Below, one piece after another: positions 21,743 to 31,864 of a stretch of 64,000 nt of DNA. The stretch spans positions 558,001 to 622,000 of the forward strand of contig FMBT01000297.1 in assembly GCA_900095095.1 (NCBI GenBank), written 5' to 3'. How positions within the stretch are numbered: position 1 is the first letter of the stretch; each line of letters starts with the position of its first letter. Under the pieces are notes generated by a model. The model ran no database searches, was not told the origin of the DNA, and saw nothing but the letters and a program-made list of their open reading frames with translations. The position numbers and the translations under genes are program-made. The stretch comes from Fragilariopsis cylindrus CCMP1102. Lineage: Eukaryota > Bacillariophyta > Bacillariophyceae > Bacillariales > Bacillariaceae.

Positions 21743-23194
21743 CAACAGCAAATTTCTTAGCTCGAAAAGGGAAGTGAGCAGTAGTGAGTGAGGGAGTAAG
21801 ATAGCATATTTAAAAGAGAAGATAATGATCATATTATGATAATATTACAATGTTTCCTAGCAGAACTTTTAGTTCAAATGTAGTAATACTGTAGGAATCA
21901 AAAAAGCTAACTGTACTAGTTACTGTAGATCATAATTCTCCTACTAGTAGGATAAGCTTATATATGGTTATGTTGCAGACCTTTTCAATGAAAAGTTCTA
22001 TAGTAAGGTGTAAAAGTGTGTACTGCCTGTGTGACTATCAATATAAAGAGGCGGCGGCAATCTGTTCATCAACAAATACAGGAACAAAAAGTAGATAAAA
22101 ACCATTGAAACATGAATGATTATAAATAGCAGATGAAAATGAATATAGAATGACCTCAACAACAAACAAATATTATTTATGTATTATATTCAATTGAGTA
22201 GATTACTAGATATTTACTATATCACCATTTGTTGTCGTATTGCCATATATCTTATCATTACTAACGTTGATGCTGCTTCCAAACCACCAAAGAGTTCTTC
22301 CCAATTAATCTGTCCAAAATTAAGACTGAATGAATTGCTTTAGCACTTGGTCTATCCCACAAATTATTCTGATCAGCTCAGGACTGTGCCCTATCATACT
22401 GCCAGATCTTGTACGTACATCTGATCCCCTGTCTTCATGATGAGTGTAAGAATGTGCCCCCCCCCCCCCTATTTTCAGTGAAACAGCAAACATTGTAACA
22501 ATTCAGCAGATGTGAAGCTTCCTCTTTCATGCCATCTTGCTTGTGGGGGTGAAGGAGCTGGTTTCACTAGTCTACATCTCCATTTTACATTGTTGACAAG
22601 ACAGAAAAAATGCCTAATTTACTATTATGTGTCATAATTCACTGCACTGTGTGGGGCCACTACTTTGGCGTGCTTAAATGCTCTCAACTTTGCATGCAGT
22701 ATTAGGGTTTGGATATATTGAAGTTTCCAACCCTATGCAATATAGTATTAGTATGTAGCTATGTGACAACATTCGCTGATTACATACAGTAGCACATTTT
22801 ATATAGCTTTACAACGTCAACATACAAGTACTAGTACATAGTTGTTTTTTTACGATACATCGCCTTAAAACTACTCCGCGGCGCGTTCATTTATTTTATA
22901 TAATGACCTTTGATTTTGCGATCAAGAAACCGTTTATTTCCCATATATTATTTAAGCTCTGGAAAGGACCGTTACTAAAATCGCCGTTTATTGTACATTC
23001 CGACTATTTTTTTCTCACATTTTCAAACTACTTTCCCAGGGTTATATTTCTACTTTTCGTAAGAAAGTTCTGAAAAGTATCACACAAATACTGCACATAC
23101 ATTATTTCATTATTTCATTACTCACATACTCGATTTACTGCTTCGATCTATTGTAATTCAATAATCACAGAAGAAGAAATCAATCATCGCAACA
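21743..23194. other. Long intergenic region with a possible coding remnant and a C13 run
   Basis: Bases 22457-22469 are a run of about 13 C. On the minus strand near 22215-22372 two neighbouring frames read NNLWDRPSAKAIHS and NFGQINWEELFGGLEAAST, which look protein-like and would join if one A were missing near 22322; I cannot name a family or find its 5' end. Bases 22850-23194 are the leader of the glycosyltransferase gene. Confidence 0.35.
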
Positions 23195-24586
23195 ATGAAG
23201 TTATCAATGAATCAAATGCTCCTCCAGGCTCTTTGCTTGTTGGGAAGCACCGTATCACTTACAGCAGCAAAATCTCGTAATGATGTTCAAATATTAATGT
23301 ACGAAACTGATTCGACGCAGGAACAAAATCCAAGATCACCTTTACACTTCATGAAGAAACGAAGTGAAGTAGCAAACTTAAAGACAACCGTATACGGAGG
23401 TGGTCTACCATTTCGTGGATTTGGAGACAAATATCAAACTCTTCGACCGCTTCTTGAAATTGCCAATCCAAATACCTTAGTCATTGTAGCAGATGCTCGT
23501 GATACTGTTCTTAATGTTCCAGATAATGAGGAAATAGCTACAGACGTCGTTGACTACTTCGTAGAAAGTTTTAATATTCTTACAAAAAATAATCCTAACG
23601 CAGTTGTTGTATCCGCCGAAGCACAATGTTGTGTTTCTGCTATGACACACGCTCATCCAGGTGATTACTTCAATGCCGAGACAGGAAAACGTAACAAGCG
23701 TGCTTGTTCTTCTGGAGAGGCTGATTGTCGTTGGCAAGAAAATGAAAATGTACATTCCTGGGTTGGTTTCATGAATCAACGTGCATTCAATACGACCGGT
23801 GAAGAATATGTCGGTGATGTATATTTGAATGCTGGTCTTATGGCTGGATATCCAAGAGATTTGATTAATTTATTAGACGTAATGGATATCGGTCCTACTG
23901 AAGATGACCAAGCTGTATTAACTGGTTTGATGTACACATATCCTGATATGCTTGTTCTTGACTATGACCAAGAGATGTTTGGTAACAATCAATGGACTCG
24001 AGGACCAGTCGATGGTTGTGTATTCGAAGGTGATGGTTATACATCCCCTTTGATTCATCTTGAAACTAAGACACAACCATTGTTGCTTCATACACCTGGA
24101 AAGTTCTATTCTTGTTTAGATATCATCATGGAGGCACTTGGAGGTGAAAGTCAGCAACGTTATCATCCAGATACAAGAAAATTATTAACAGGACGTATGT
24201 CGCTTGCTGCACAACTTGGATTAGGTGGAGCCGGTGGTGCTCCAGTACGAGGAGGCGAGGGTGAAGAGGAATTAGAAGAAGTATCAGAAGAAGTATCAGA
24301 AGATAACTATGGCCAATATGGTCAATATGGTCAATATGGTCAAATCGGTCAGTATGGGGATGCAACTAACTACGGTGGTGACGGAGTTGTATCCAACTAC
24401 GGTTATGGTGTTGTAGGTAGATCGTCCAACTACGGTTATGGAGTTGTAAGCAACTATTCACCAGATAATTATGGGTACGGTCAATACGGTCAGTATGGTG
24501 ATGCTGGTGATAGCCCAGAAAATTATGGATCTCCTAAAAACTATGGAGGCCGACGTGGTATTCGTGTTTCCGCCAAAGGCGCCTAA
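23195..24586 (+). CDS. Secreted PLOD-like glycosyltransferase with YGQ/NYG-rich tail
   Basis: 463 residues with a signal peptide (ALCLLGSTVSLTAA). The body matches the glycosyltransferase domain of procollagen lysyl hydroxylase/collagen galactosyltransferase proteins: YGGGLPFRGFGDKYQTLRPL, the metal-binding TLVIVADARDTVL (Asp100 and Asp103), AVVVSAEAQCC, VYLNAGLMAGYPRDL, EDDQAVLTGLMYTYPDMLVL and PLLLHTPGKFYSC. Such enzymes add sugars to hydroxylysine-type sites in the ER/Golgi; the acceptor here is unknown. From about residue 355 the protein turns into an acidic stretch and then YGQYGQYGQ, SNYGYGVV and NYGSPKNYGG repeats to the end (24300-24560), unlike any PLOD enzyme I know. No frame break and no predicted membrane anchor. 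Confidence 0.75.
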   Translation: MKLSMNQMLLQALCLLGSTVSLTAAKSRNDVQILMYETDSTQEQNPRSPLHFMKKRSEVANLKTTVYGGGLPFRGFGDKYQTLRPLLEIANPNTLVIVADARDTVLNVPDNEEIATDVVDYFVESFNILTKNNPNAVVVSAEAQCCVSAMTHAHPGDYFNAETGKRNKRACSSGEADCRWQENENVHSWVGFMNQRAFNTTGEEYVGDVYLNAGLMAGYPRDLINLLDVMDIGPTEDDQAVLTGLMYTYPDMLVLDYDQEMFGNNQWTRGPVDGCVFEGDGYTSPLIHLETKTQPLLLHTPGKFYSCLDIIMEALGGESQQRYHPDTRKLLTGRMSLAAQLGLGGAGGAPVRGGEGEEELEEVSEEVSEDNYGQYGQYGQYGQIGQYGDATNYGGDGVVSNYGYGVVGRSSNYGYGVVSNYSPDNYGYGQYGQYGDAGDSPENYGSPKNYGGRRGIRVSAKGA

Positions 24587-24963
24587 ATCTTTCATTAGTA
24601 ACAACTATGTATACTAATGATGATGCGCTGCAGTAAAAGCTGTGTCTTGCGTCGTGATGTTAATAATACCTACTACTATTCATAATAACCTGGACTTAAA
24701 TACAGTAGTAATGTGACACAGAAGTATTATATGGAAACAAAATAATATAACATAAAATGACTTCTACTTTTTTTAGCGTAGAGAGAATTAATTTCAAATG
24801 TGCCATGTGTATTTGACAATGCATGCCGCCGTAATGTGATGATTTTGATATGGAATCATTGAAGGACTTCTTGGCTTACAACGTACGTACTTCACTTTCA
24901 TCACAATTCATGTTCAAAACGATTGCATTGCAAACTATACATAGCATACATAGCTTTTTAAAT
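24587..24963. other. Convergent 3' intergenic region
   Basis: Lies between the stop codons of two convergent genes; no feature seen. Confidence 0.5.
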
Positions 24964-25908
24964 TCAATTTTTGACGAGTGCTGCCTTATTGGCAGCCTGT
25001 TGTGCCTTTTGTTCTGCAATCTTATTCCTGGCATTTTCAAGTTGAGCTGCGGTCTCTGCTTTCTTTCCAGCTGCCGCAAACTCCTTCTTGGCTTGTTGGG
25101 AGGCATTTGGTGCTAGAGTTTGTGCATCTTTTACCAATGACAATGCCTTACCGGGTTTAATACTTGCTTTCAAAACAGGTCCCAAATAGGATGTAAATTC
25201 TTTAGTTTCTGAACGACCAAAACTCCTTGCTAAATCCGCTTGTGCCATTGCCAGTTTGTCGAGGGAGGCTCGCGTGGATGGCAAACAGATGCTACTGTCG
25301 GTTTTAGATCTGGCAAGTGCAACCAATGAAGGTTTCCACGTCTCCTGGAAGGTCTTGAGCTTACCAGCATCTACCTTTTCAACTGCAATACTCACGAATC
25401 GGTCTACAATACTCATTGGTGGCAACGGAACGAGCGTACACGAATCTATATTAAGATCCGCATTGTATGTTTCTTTCAGTACAATATTGAATTCATCCAG
25501 CTTTTCGGACGGAGCCGAGTCGAGTACATCCATTGCCAATTCGATTGATTTACCCAGCTTGTCGGGATTGATATTCAACAAAAGTTCTCCGATTTTAACA
25601 CTGAAGGCTTGAAAGTTAGCTTCATTGAGTCCTTTGAGGATAGGATAACTTGTTTCGCTGACTTCGACAATAGCTTCATTCAATGTAATTGGCGCTGCAT
25701 ATGATGCTGGTATCGGTGGCATTACCATGGTTGCTACAAATAAGGAAGCGGATATTGCTGTGGCACGAAGTCCGTTACTCACAGCATCTGCTTTCATACT
25801 TTGGATGACATGCTGGGATGGGGGGTTTTGCGGCTTGTCGATGCTTAATGTGGAGCACAGTGTGCATCCAAGAAGAAGAAAATAGCCTATAAAGAATATT
25901 CTCATCAT
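24964..25908 (-). CDS. Probable thylakoid-lumen protein, helical, unknown function
   Basis: I take the ATG at 25908 (MMRIFFIGYFLLLGC), although the frame stays open upstream to 26283 with unconvincing sequence. It gives about 314 residues. The signal peptide is followed by a short basic region and a second hydrophobic segment ending VMPPIPASYA|APIT, a classic signal-peptidase AxA site; together this is the layout of thylakoid-lumen precursors in complex plastids. The mature part is helical with two cysteines (DSCTLVPLPP, SSICLPST) and the tail (AGKKAETAAQLENARNKIAE) is Ala/Lys-rich and coiled-coil-like. Family not recognised. Frame intact. Confidence 0.65.
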   Translation of the reverse strand: MMRIFFIGYFLLLGCTLCSTLSIDKPQNPPSQHVIQSMKADAVSNGLRATAISASLFVATMVMPPIPASYAAPITLNEAIVEVSETSYPILKGLNEANFQAFSVKIGELLLNINPDKLGKSIELAMDVLDSAPSEKLDEFNIVLKETYNADLNIDSCTLVPLPPMSIVDRFVSIAVEKVDAGKLKTFQETWKPSLVALARSKTDSSICLPSTRASLDKLAMAQADLARSFGRSETKEFTSYLGPVLKASIKPGKALSLVKDAQTLAPNASQQAKKEFAAAGKKAETAAQLENARNKIAEQKAQQAANKAALVKN

Positions 25909-26473
25909 CGTCCTTTTGTCTATCTGTCGGTTATGCTTGCTACGTCGTAGATATTGAATGTATTGGTCATTGTAAAAGCGTTTTGAGCACCAAAAAAAAA
26001 AAAATCCAATCGATCTTTTATTTCTAGAAAAAGATCGCGTGATTGAAGCACGTACAGTTTTGATTGGGGATAACTTAGCTTCAAAATAAAAATCTAAAAA
26101 CCAAAATAGGATAAGGATAAGAACAATTAAGGGAAGATACAGTTTGTCGGGTAATGTATTTAGTCGTGCATACTCAAATACGGAGTAGATTACACTAGCT
26201 ACAGTATACCCTGCAATAACCGAACTCCGCAAGAACGTTACCGTAATAAAACAACATAAAACATATAAACATTCATTCGTCACTTATCACCTATTATCAT
26301 CATTGTGCGGTGTCATAAAGAAAAAAAGAACCATCGATCAGTATCCATATTTTCGAACAACCAAGCAATCCACACAATATCTATGAAACACATTCTACAA
26401 CCAGCAGAGAAAAGGAAAAGTTGAAGATCCTCATTGAAATACCAACATAAAACAAATACCATCACCATCGACT
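25909..26473. promoter_or_regulatory. Upstream region of divergent genes
   Basis: Separates the lumen-type protein and the alpha/beta hydrolase, which are transcribed away from each other. No named element; an open minus frame here is judged non-coding. Confidence 0.35.
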
Positions 26474-27676
26474 ATGACTCGACCAAAACAAATACAGCGC
26501 GACATTGAAGCCTCGGTAGGAGGACGACTATTGAAAATGGTAGATACGATAGGTATGAAGAAAAGCAAAATGATCGGCCCAAAGACGGTGTTCCTACCAA
26601 ATCTTGGTATTCACATGCACTATTATGAGCGAGAGGCAGTTCTGATGACAACAACAGACAGAGAGGATAGCGCTTTTGTCGGAACAGGATCGACGACAGC
26701 AACAAATTATAAACGCGACCACCAGGACCAAACGACCATACTATTTTGTCATGGAATATCAGAAACTGCCAAAAGTTCAAATTTTCTTATTTCAGCACTG
26801 GATATACCACCTCATGTCCGTATCTTATCTCCTGATCAGATTGGGCATGGCGAGGATCTAAAACGCGCTATTTCTGATCCACAAAGCTTCAAACAACCAA
26901 CCGCTGAATCTATGTTAGAATCAACATCTGAATTTTTAGATGTTGTCAAAGCTGGGAATAATTGTAACGCCTTTGGAATTTCGATGGGAGGCGCACTTGT
27001 TTACTATCTTCGTTTCAAACGACCCGATATCATTCAACGAACCGTACTAGTGTCGCCTGCGATACAATATTGTCTTGATGACGCCTTTATCGATGGCCTC
27101 ATAAACGGAAATAATAACTTCATAGACTTCCAAAGCCGTGAGGATGTCAAATTATTGTTTCGTAACGTACTTACGGTGGGTCCATATGATGAAGATGAAA
27201 ACAACAAAAATGACAAAGACAGCAACAATAACAATAGCAATAGCAGCCAACCGCGAAGAAAGAAGGACCCAGTTCCAAAATTCATTTTGGAATCTATTTA
27301 CAGAGCTCAAAAGGTCAATGCCCCGGATGGCCATCATAGAAAAATGATGCACTCTCTTCTAAAGAGCGCTGGAATAACTCCAACCGATGACGACATCAAC
27401 GATGACAATGACAACGACAAATCAATATTTACAACCGAAATTGACTTAGATCAAGATAGTCCAAGACTTGTGATATGGCCTGAACAAGATCAAATTTGCA
27501 ATATCGAAAAGGCAAAACGTTTCTTCAAAAATTCAACGGAAACGAATTATAAAGGCAAGCGTCGGACAGAGTTTGAATCAATTCCCCATTGTGGACACGT
27601 CTTTCATGCAGATGGGAGAACTATATTAGATTTAATTGTACCAAAAACAAAACAATTTCTATTAGACTTTTCTTAA
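26474..27676 (+). CDS. Alpha/beta hydrolase
   Basis: Serine hydrolase of the alpha/beta fold, 400 residues, probably acting on an ester or lipid. Oxyanion region TTILFCHGISETAK (87-100), DQIGHGED (121-128), nucleophile elbow GISMGG with Ser170, acid in WPEQDQI (Asp339) and His375 in PHCGHVFHADG, so the triad is complete. The cap region between strands 6 and 7 carries an Asp/Asn-rich insertion (residues 238-260), as in neighbours. No signal peptide or membrane segment. The ATG at 26474 begins MTRPKQIQRDIEASVGG. Substrate class cannot be fixed from sequence. Confidence 0.85.
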   Translation: MTRPKQIQRDIEASVGGRLLKMVDTIGMKKSKMIGPKTVFLPNLGIHMHYYEREAVLMTTTDREDSAFVGTGSTTATNYKRDHQDQTTILFCHGISETAKSSNFLISALDIPPHVRILSPDQIGHGEDLKRAISDPQSFKQPTAESMLESTSEFLDVVKAGNNCNAFGISMGGALVYYLRFKRPDIIQRTVLVSPAIQYCLDDAFIDGLINGNNNFIDFQSREDVKLLFRNVLTVGPYDEDENNKNDKDSNNNNSNSSQPRRKKDPVPKFILESIYRAQKVNAPDGHHRKMMHSLLKSAGITPTDDDINDDNDNDKSIFTTEIDLDQDSPRLVIWPEQDQICNIEKAKRFFKNSTETNYKGKRRTEFESIPHCGHVFHADGRTILDLIVPKTKQFLLDFS

Positions 27677-27846
27677 TAATTATATTAAGTCGGTTTGATT
27701 CAATTCGCACTCTCCCACCGTTGTTAAATGAATAAAGAAGAAGAATGACAAATCAATCTTTTTCTGCAGCATTCTTCGACAAATATTATGATTCTAATCA
27801 TGGACAGAAATTAGTTTTAGTTTTATTGTGAGGAGACAACTATTAT

Positions 27847-28717
27847 TCATATGTCTTTTCCTAGTAGTAGTATGGTTTCTGACTTTGCATTAATTCGTTT
27901 TGATTGGATCGTATAACCACACTTTTGTGTATACATTTCTTTTGCAGCAACATTATCGTCAAAAACCTGGAGATGTAATCTTGGTTTATCCCATCCACGG
28001 ACAATATCTTCACTCTTTTTAATTAGAGCAGTTGCAGTACCCATTCTACGGAATTTAGTATCAACTGCCAAATTCGATATGTATGGTCTTGGTGCTGGAT
28101 TAATTTCCTCACCAGGTGGTCGATTATCAACCTCACAAATCGCAATAACAATTTCTTTACCACCACCACCATTGCCATCTCCATCAATTACCATTGTTTT
28201 GTCGTCACAATAATAAGCTACCAGTAGACATTGGAGGGAACCACTTCGATCAGCATATCGAAATGTTTCAAATCGTGATTTAGTGCAAGATAAATATCCA
28301 TTCTTTCTAACTTTTTGGTAAAATAGTTCAAAAAATTGCCTCCCGAATCTTCCAGGAAGGAATCGGCTAAGATTTTAGCCGCTACAACAATATCATCTTC
28401 TCGTATCTCGCGTATTAAAAATGATTGAGAAGACGATTCTGGGACGACACACTATTATTAGTAACATTGTTGTTGCTAGTAACGTTTTCGCTGCTATCAG
28501 TTGTAGCGCCTTGCTTACATAGAAGGCGTTGTGGTAAGGCTTTTGTCGGTACGAGCACTGGTCCAGTCACTTGTCGACATTTTTTGTGTGAACAAGATAC
28601 AAATGCATTGATTGTAGTGACGTAAAATGAAATTGTGATCGCTACGAAGAAGAAAGGTATCAGCTTATTCCTCCTCTTATTTGTGCTAATAGACATCTCA
28701 CTACCTTGTACCTGCAT
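27847..28717 (-). CDS. Plastid-targeted GNAT acetyltransferase, two frame breaks
   Basis: N-acetyltransferase of the GNAT fold, possibly a plastid N-alpha/lysine acetyltransferase. The start at 28717 gives a signal peptide (IPFFFVAITISFYVTTINA) followed by Ala|Phe-Val, the diatom plastid transit junction. The middle reads IREIREDDIVVAAKILADSF and SRFETFRYADRSGSLQ; the C-terminal half has YISNLAVDTKFRRMGTATAL, the acetyl-CoA loop (RRMGTA), and HLQVFDDNVAAKEMYTQKCGY. The three parts are in successive frames; the joints fall in A5 (28417-28421) and T5 (28312-28316) runs of the plus strand, each needing one more base. With these the gene would be about 290 codons. A short Gly/Asp tract interrupts beta-4. 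Confidence 0.75.
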
Positions 28718-28764
28718 GACGATGACGATAACGATAACGATAACGATAACAATAACGATAACGA
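28718..28764. repeat. GATAAC hexamer repeat
   Basis: About seven imperfect GATAAC/GATGAC units directly abutting the start codon of the acetyltransferase gene, so the repeat would lie in its 5' leader. Confidence 0.8.
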
Positions 28765-29000
28765 CTATGTTTACGTGTATGCCATACTACATTCGTCAAC
28801 GTAGTAATATCATTCTCCATCGATCTTCGTCGTCTTATTTGTGTGAGAATTAATTTCATATGGTGCGGTTTGTGCGCGCGCTTTTGGATCTTAACTTTTT
28901 TTAAGATTTATTTGTTGATGTTTTTTGATCATTCATGTACGAAGTTGCGAAAGAAGGTATAAGCAAGTACTTCAAGTAGTACTATGAATAACAATGTAGA

Positions 29001-30499
29001 ATGGCAATACAATTCGAGGACACAACGAGCTTAGCACAGGTGACACCGTCGTATTGAAAGGACTAGAAGGCGATGAAGGAAAAAGATTGAACGGATTTAG
29101 AGGAACAATCAATTTTGCATCTTCTAAAAAAAAATCCGACTTCAAATGCAACCCTAGAATCGCCCTTCGAATAGATGGAATGTACAAAGTGATCTCATCA
29201 TTAGTAAAGTTCAGAACCAGATAATCCGTATCAAAAAATTGTGCGCGAGATTGAGACAGAGAAGCTAAAAAGGGAAAATTTAGGTCTTATCCGAGCTTAG
29301 ACAGGTTGAGATGACGACCACTGTAGAAATTGGAGCGATGGATCCAGGAACGGAAGGACTATTCCCAGCAATCGGACATGCCTGAGTTAAAAAAAATCGT
29401 GGAACACATTCAAAGAAAGAGACAGACGGATCACGCTACCGACTGGATATTAGATGGTGCCGGTTTTGCTCAGCGCTTTCAGGAGCAGTCACAGGCAAAC
29501 ATTTAGAACTTGTCAAGGTGTATTGCTGAATTATGGCGCAAACCCCAATGCTCCATGGGGTATACTGAATCCTATGCACATAGAATTGGATATGTCCATT
29601 TTCCAACTTGCAATCTTAACGAACAGCTGGATCCTAGTATTCATATCGGGAATCAGATTCAAGATATAGAAAGCATGGTAGACTTTTTGTTAGAGAATGG
29701 AGCTGATGTAGGGAAATATTCCAAGTCAAAGGGTACTACATTGGACATACTGATACCTTTAGAGATTGCTGACTTTGACGCAACGTTGAGTATCATGCGG
29801 AAATTGATCGAGAATAGTGCGGATCCGAATTTTGTGTACAAATATTTGTCAATGATATTTGCAAGGCGTCTAGACTTCCCCTCGTAGACGTTGTTAACAT
29901 GAAGTATAACAGAGCAGGCGGGAGATATAAACCATATAGCTCATGAGAGGGGACGAATGTGTGAATGCTATCATTATGGCTTCTAACCATCGGAAGGCTC
30001 GCATGCTTAAATTGTTCCTCAGAACTAGAGAGGGGAGGAGCGCTGTCAATGCCAAGCTTGTCATTGACACAGTTTACGATGGCGAGAGTGCTCTTTTAGT
30101 GACGATCTCGGAGGAAAGACTTGGAGACAAAGAGGATACAATACTAAAGTACGGAGCAGATAAATACTATAAACGTAATGATGGGTATAGCGCTATGGAC
30201 TGGCTAAATGCACCATCGAGCTCAGACCTAAGTTGCAATAAAGAAGTTGCTCAAGAATGCACCTGGTAACGTTAGAAGCAAGAGACAAGAAACGCTAGAC
30301 TGGCTTTTGTAGGCACCGGATCCGATGGTTGTCAATGTCCCGTTTGACTAGTTTGGACCTGTCGAATGATACATTTTCTTAGGGGGAAGTCGTCGAATTT
30401 TATGCATATAGTCGATGTCAAAATCAGTGGCACTGCAGCAGAAAGTGTCAGAAACAATATTTGAAATATCACAAGCATGTGTGTAAAGAACTTGTATGA
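29001..30499 (+). pseudogene. Ankyrin-repeat / MYND zinc-finger protein, heavily interrupted
   Basis: Diatom-type MYND protein. Opening ATG at 29001 (MAIQFEDTTSLA) leads into GDTVVLKGLEGDEGKRLNGF and NPRIALRIDGMYKV, an N-terminal KOW/SH3-like segment common in these proteins. Ankyrin-like units follow (LELVKV / LLNYGANPNAPWG; MVDFLLENGADVGKY; IMRKLIENSADPNFV; DTILKYGADKYYK with GYSAMDWL). The end, 30414-30499, is a MYND finger: CQNQWHCSRKCQKQYLKYHK then HVCKEL. The segments are spread over all three frames with at least five breaks in 1.5 kb, and there is no spliced path that I could find. Several joints again look like one missing base (GG at 29039-29040, for example), but the density is higher than in neighbours, so true decay is possible. 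Confidence 0.6.
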
Positions 30500-30985
30500 G
30501 CGAGATAGTTACATACATGTGAGCAAACATTTGGTCTTGGTTCTAAACACCTTAATGAGTAGTGTAAAAGTGCAAGTTAAAAATTGTTTCATTCGTAGAA
30601 TTGGTAGTTTCCTTTTCTTCCTTCTGGACTACTCTTTCTGCTCTTCTATTATCTAGCAAATTCAAAAAGTATCTTGGTTGGCTTGTAGCGTACCACTGTG
30701 CTATCAAATAGAACATAAAGCCTATCCTTAGCTCTGCGTTGGTGGGATTAAATATCAATACGCGGGTTTAATTGTAAGGTTTATTAATCATACTAGATAA
30801 TATTACTCCTTCAGTACTACTTTAAAATCTTTCTATCTACGTGCTATAACTTGCATTAGCAATTTTCTGTAAAATTGTGATACTACGGTGCATATTGAAG
30901 CGTAAATGAATGAATATAAGATTATTTTTTATGCTATTATACTACTAGCCAGAACAACAAAGTAATCCTCTTCATCGTCTCGTCA
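30500..30985. other. Intergenic region
   Basis: Convergent 3' region; one 68-codon minus frame (30552-30758) without motif. Nothing else seen. Confidence 0.45.
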
Positions 30986-31864
30986 TCATTCATATATGTT
31001 TCCCATTGACATATGAGGGCGAGATCTACGAGTCGGAACATGTTCCATCGTGGTTCCTTTGCTTGCAGAATGACATCTTAGTGGATTTCGGATCGTTTTC
31101 CAATTGGAACGACAAAATTCGTTACAAGTATGATTGGCGAAAAAGGAATTCATACCCTGTAGTCCGAGATCAGTAGGACCATATGTTCTTGGAATAGAAC
31201 AAACAACAGGATCAGTTAAAACAACCCCGTCCTGATAGACACCACCTTGCAGGTCACACAAAACTGATTGTCCGTTAGAGGTATGGTAAGAAAAATGAGA
31301 TATTGCTTGCATAACTCGTGGCCATGGTGTACTATCATCGGCCCAACCTGTGTTGGAATTGAACTTTTGATAGCTTTGAATAAATGGTTCCTGAAGTACC
31401 TTTTTACCAGCGAAATCTTGTCTTCCGTCGTTCTCGAAGGTCCAAACTGCAGGCTGATTGATCTTTACAATCTTATCGACAAAATTATTACTGTTCCATT
31501 TTGTAATAATACGAAGAGCTTCTTTTACAGTCGATAGATCAGTGTCATAAAAATGTGCTTCTAAAACACCACCAGTTTTGAACCATTTACAAACACAAGG
31601 TTCTCCAGTTCGATTACCACGATCATATACACCTTTGGCAACCCAACGGAAACTCCCTTCAGCAAATGGATTATCTAGAGCATGTGACGTAAATGTTGCA
31701 TGGGTTGCGTTGTTCGTACGAGCTGTTTGAGATGCATCGACCTTCTTCGATCCAGGATTGATACAAGCATGGCAACGAGAGTACCCAATACCTTTTGACC
31801 ACTGGTTCTTCGAGAAGCAATCCTTCGAAAGGCCCCGATTACACGAAGAGCAATTGCGAGGCAT
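30986..31864 (-). CDS. Stc1-like zinc domain fused to an alpha-type protein kinase
   Basis: Atypical Ser/Thr kinase of the MHCK/eEF2K alpha-kinase family, 292 residues, single exon. The N-terminus MPRNCSSCNRGLSKDCFSKN...CHACI has two CxxC pairs and the FSKNQWSKG signature of Stc1-type domains. The kinase domain starts at NPFAEGSFRWVAKGVYD; it has GEPCVCKWFK (ATP-binding Lys), KVLQEPFIQSYQKFNSNTGW, VMQAISHFSYHTSNGQSVLC, DLQGGVY with the catalytic Asp, VVLTDPVV, TDLGLQGMNSFF and the zinc-binding HTCNEFCRSNW. All key residues of the family appear present. Diatoms carry many such kinases; target unknown. No frame break. Confidence 0.92.
   Translation of the reverse strand: MPRNCSSCNRGLSKDCFSKNQWSKGIGYSRCHACINPGSKKVDASQTARTNNATHATFTSHALDNPFAEGSFRWVAKGVYDRGNRTGEPCVCKWFKTGGVLEAHFYDTDLSTVKEALRIITKWNSNNFVDKIVKINQPAVWTFENDGRQDFAGKKVLQEPFIQSYQKFNSNTGWADDSTPWPRVMQAISHFSYHTSNGQSVLCDLQGGVYQDGVVLTDPVVCSIPRTYGPTDLGLQGMNSFFANHTCNEFCRSNWKTIRNPLRCHSASKGTTMEHVPTRRSRPHMSMGNIYE

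Noticed and set aside
26005-26283. N-terminal extension of the lumen-type protein
   Set aside because: The frame is open but reads poly-Phe and unstructured sequence; the internal ATG at 25908 begins a proper signal peptide.
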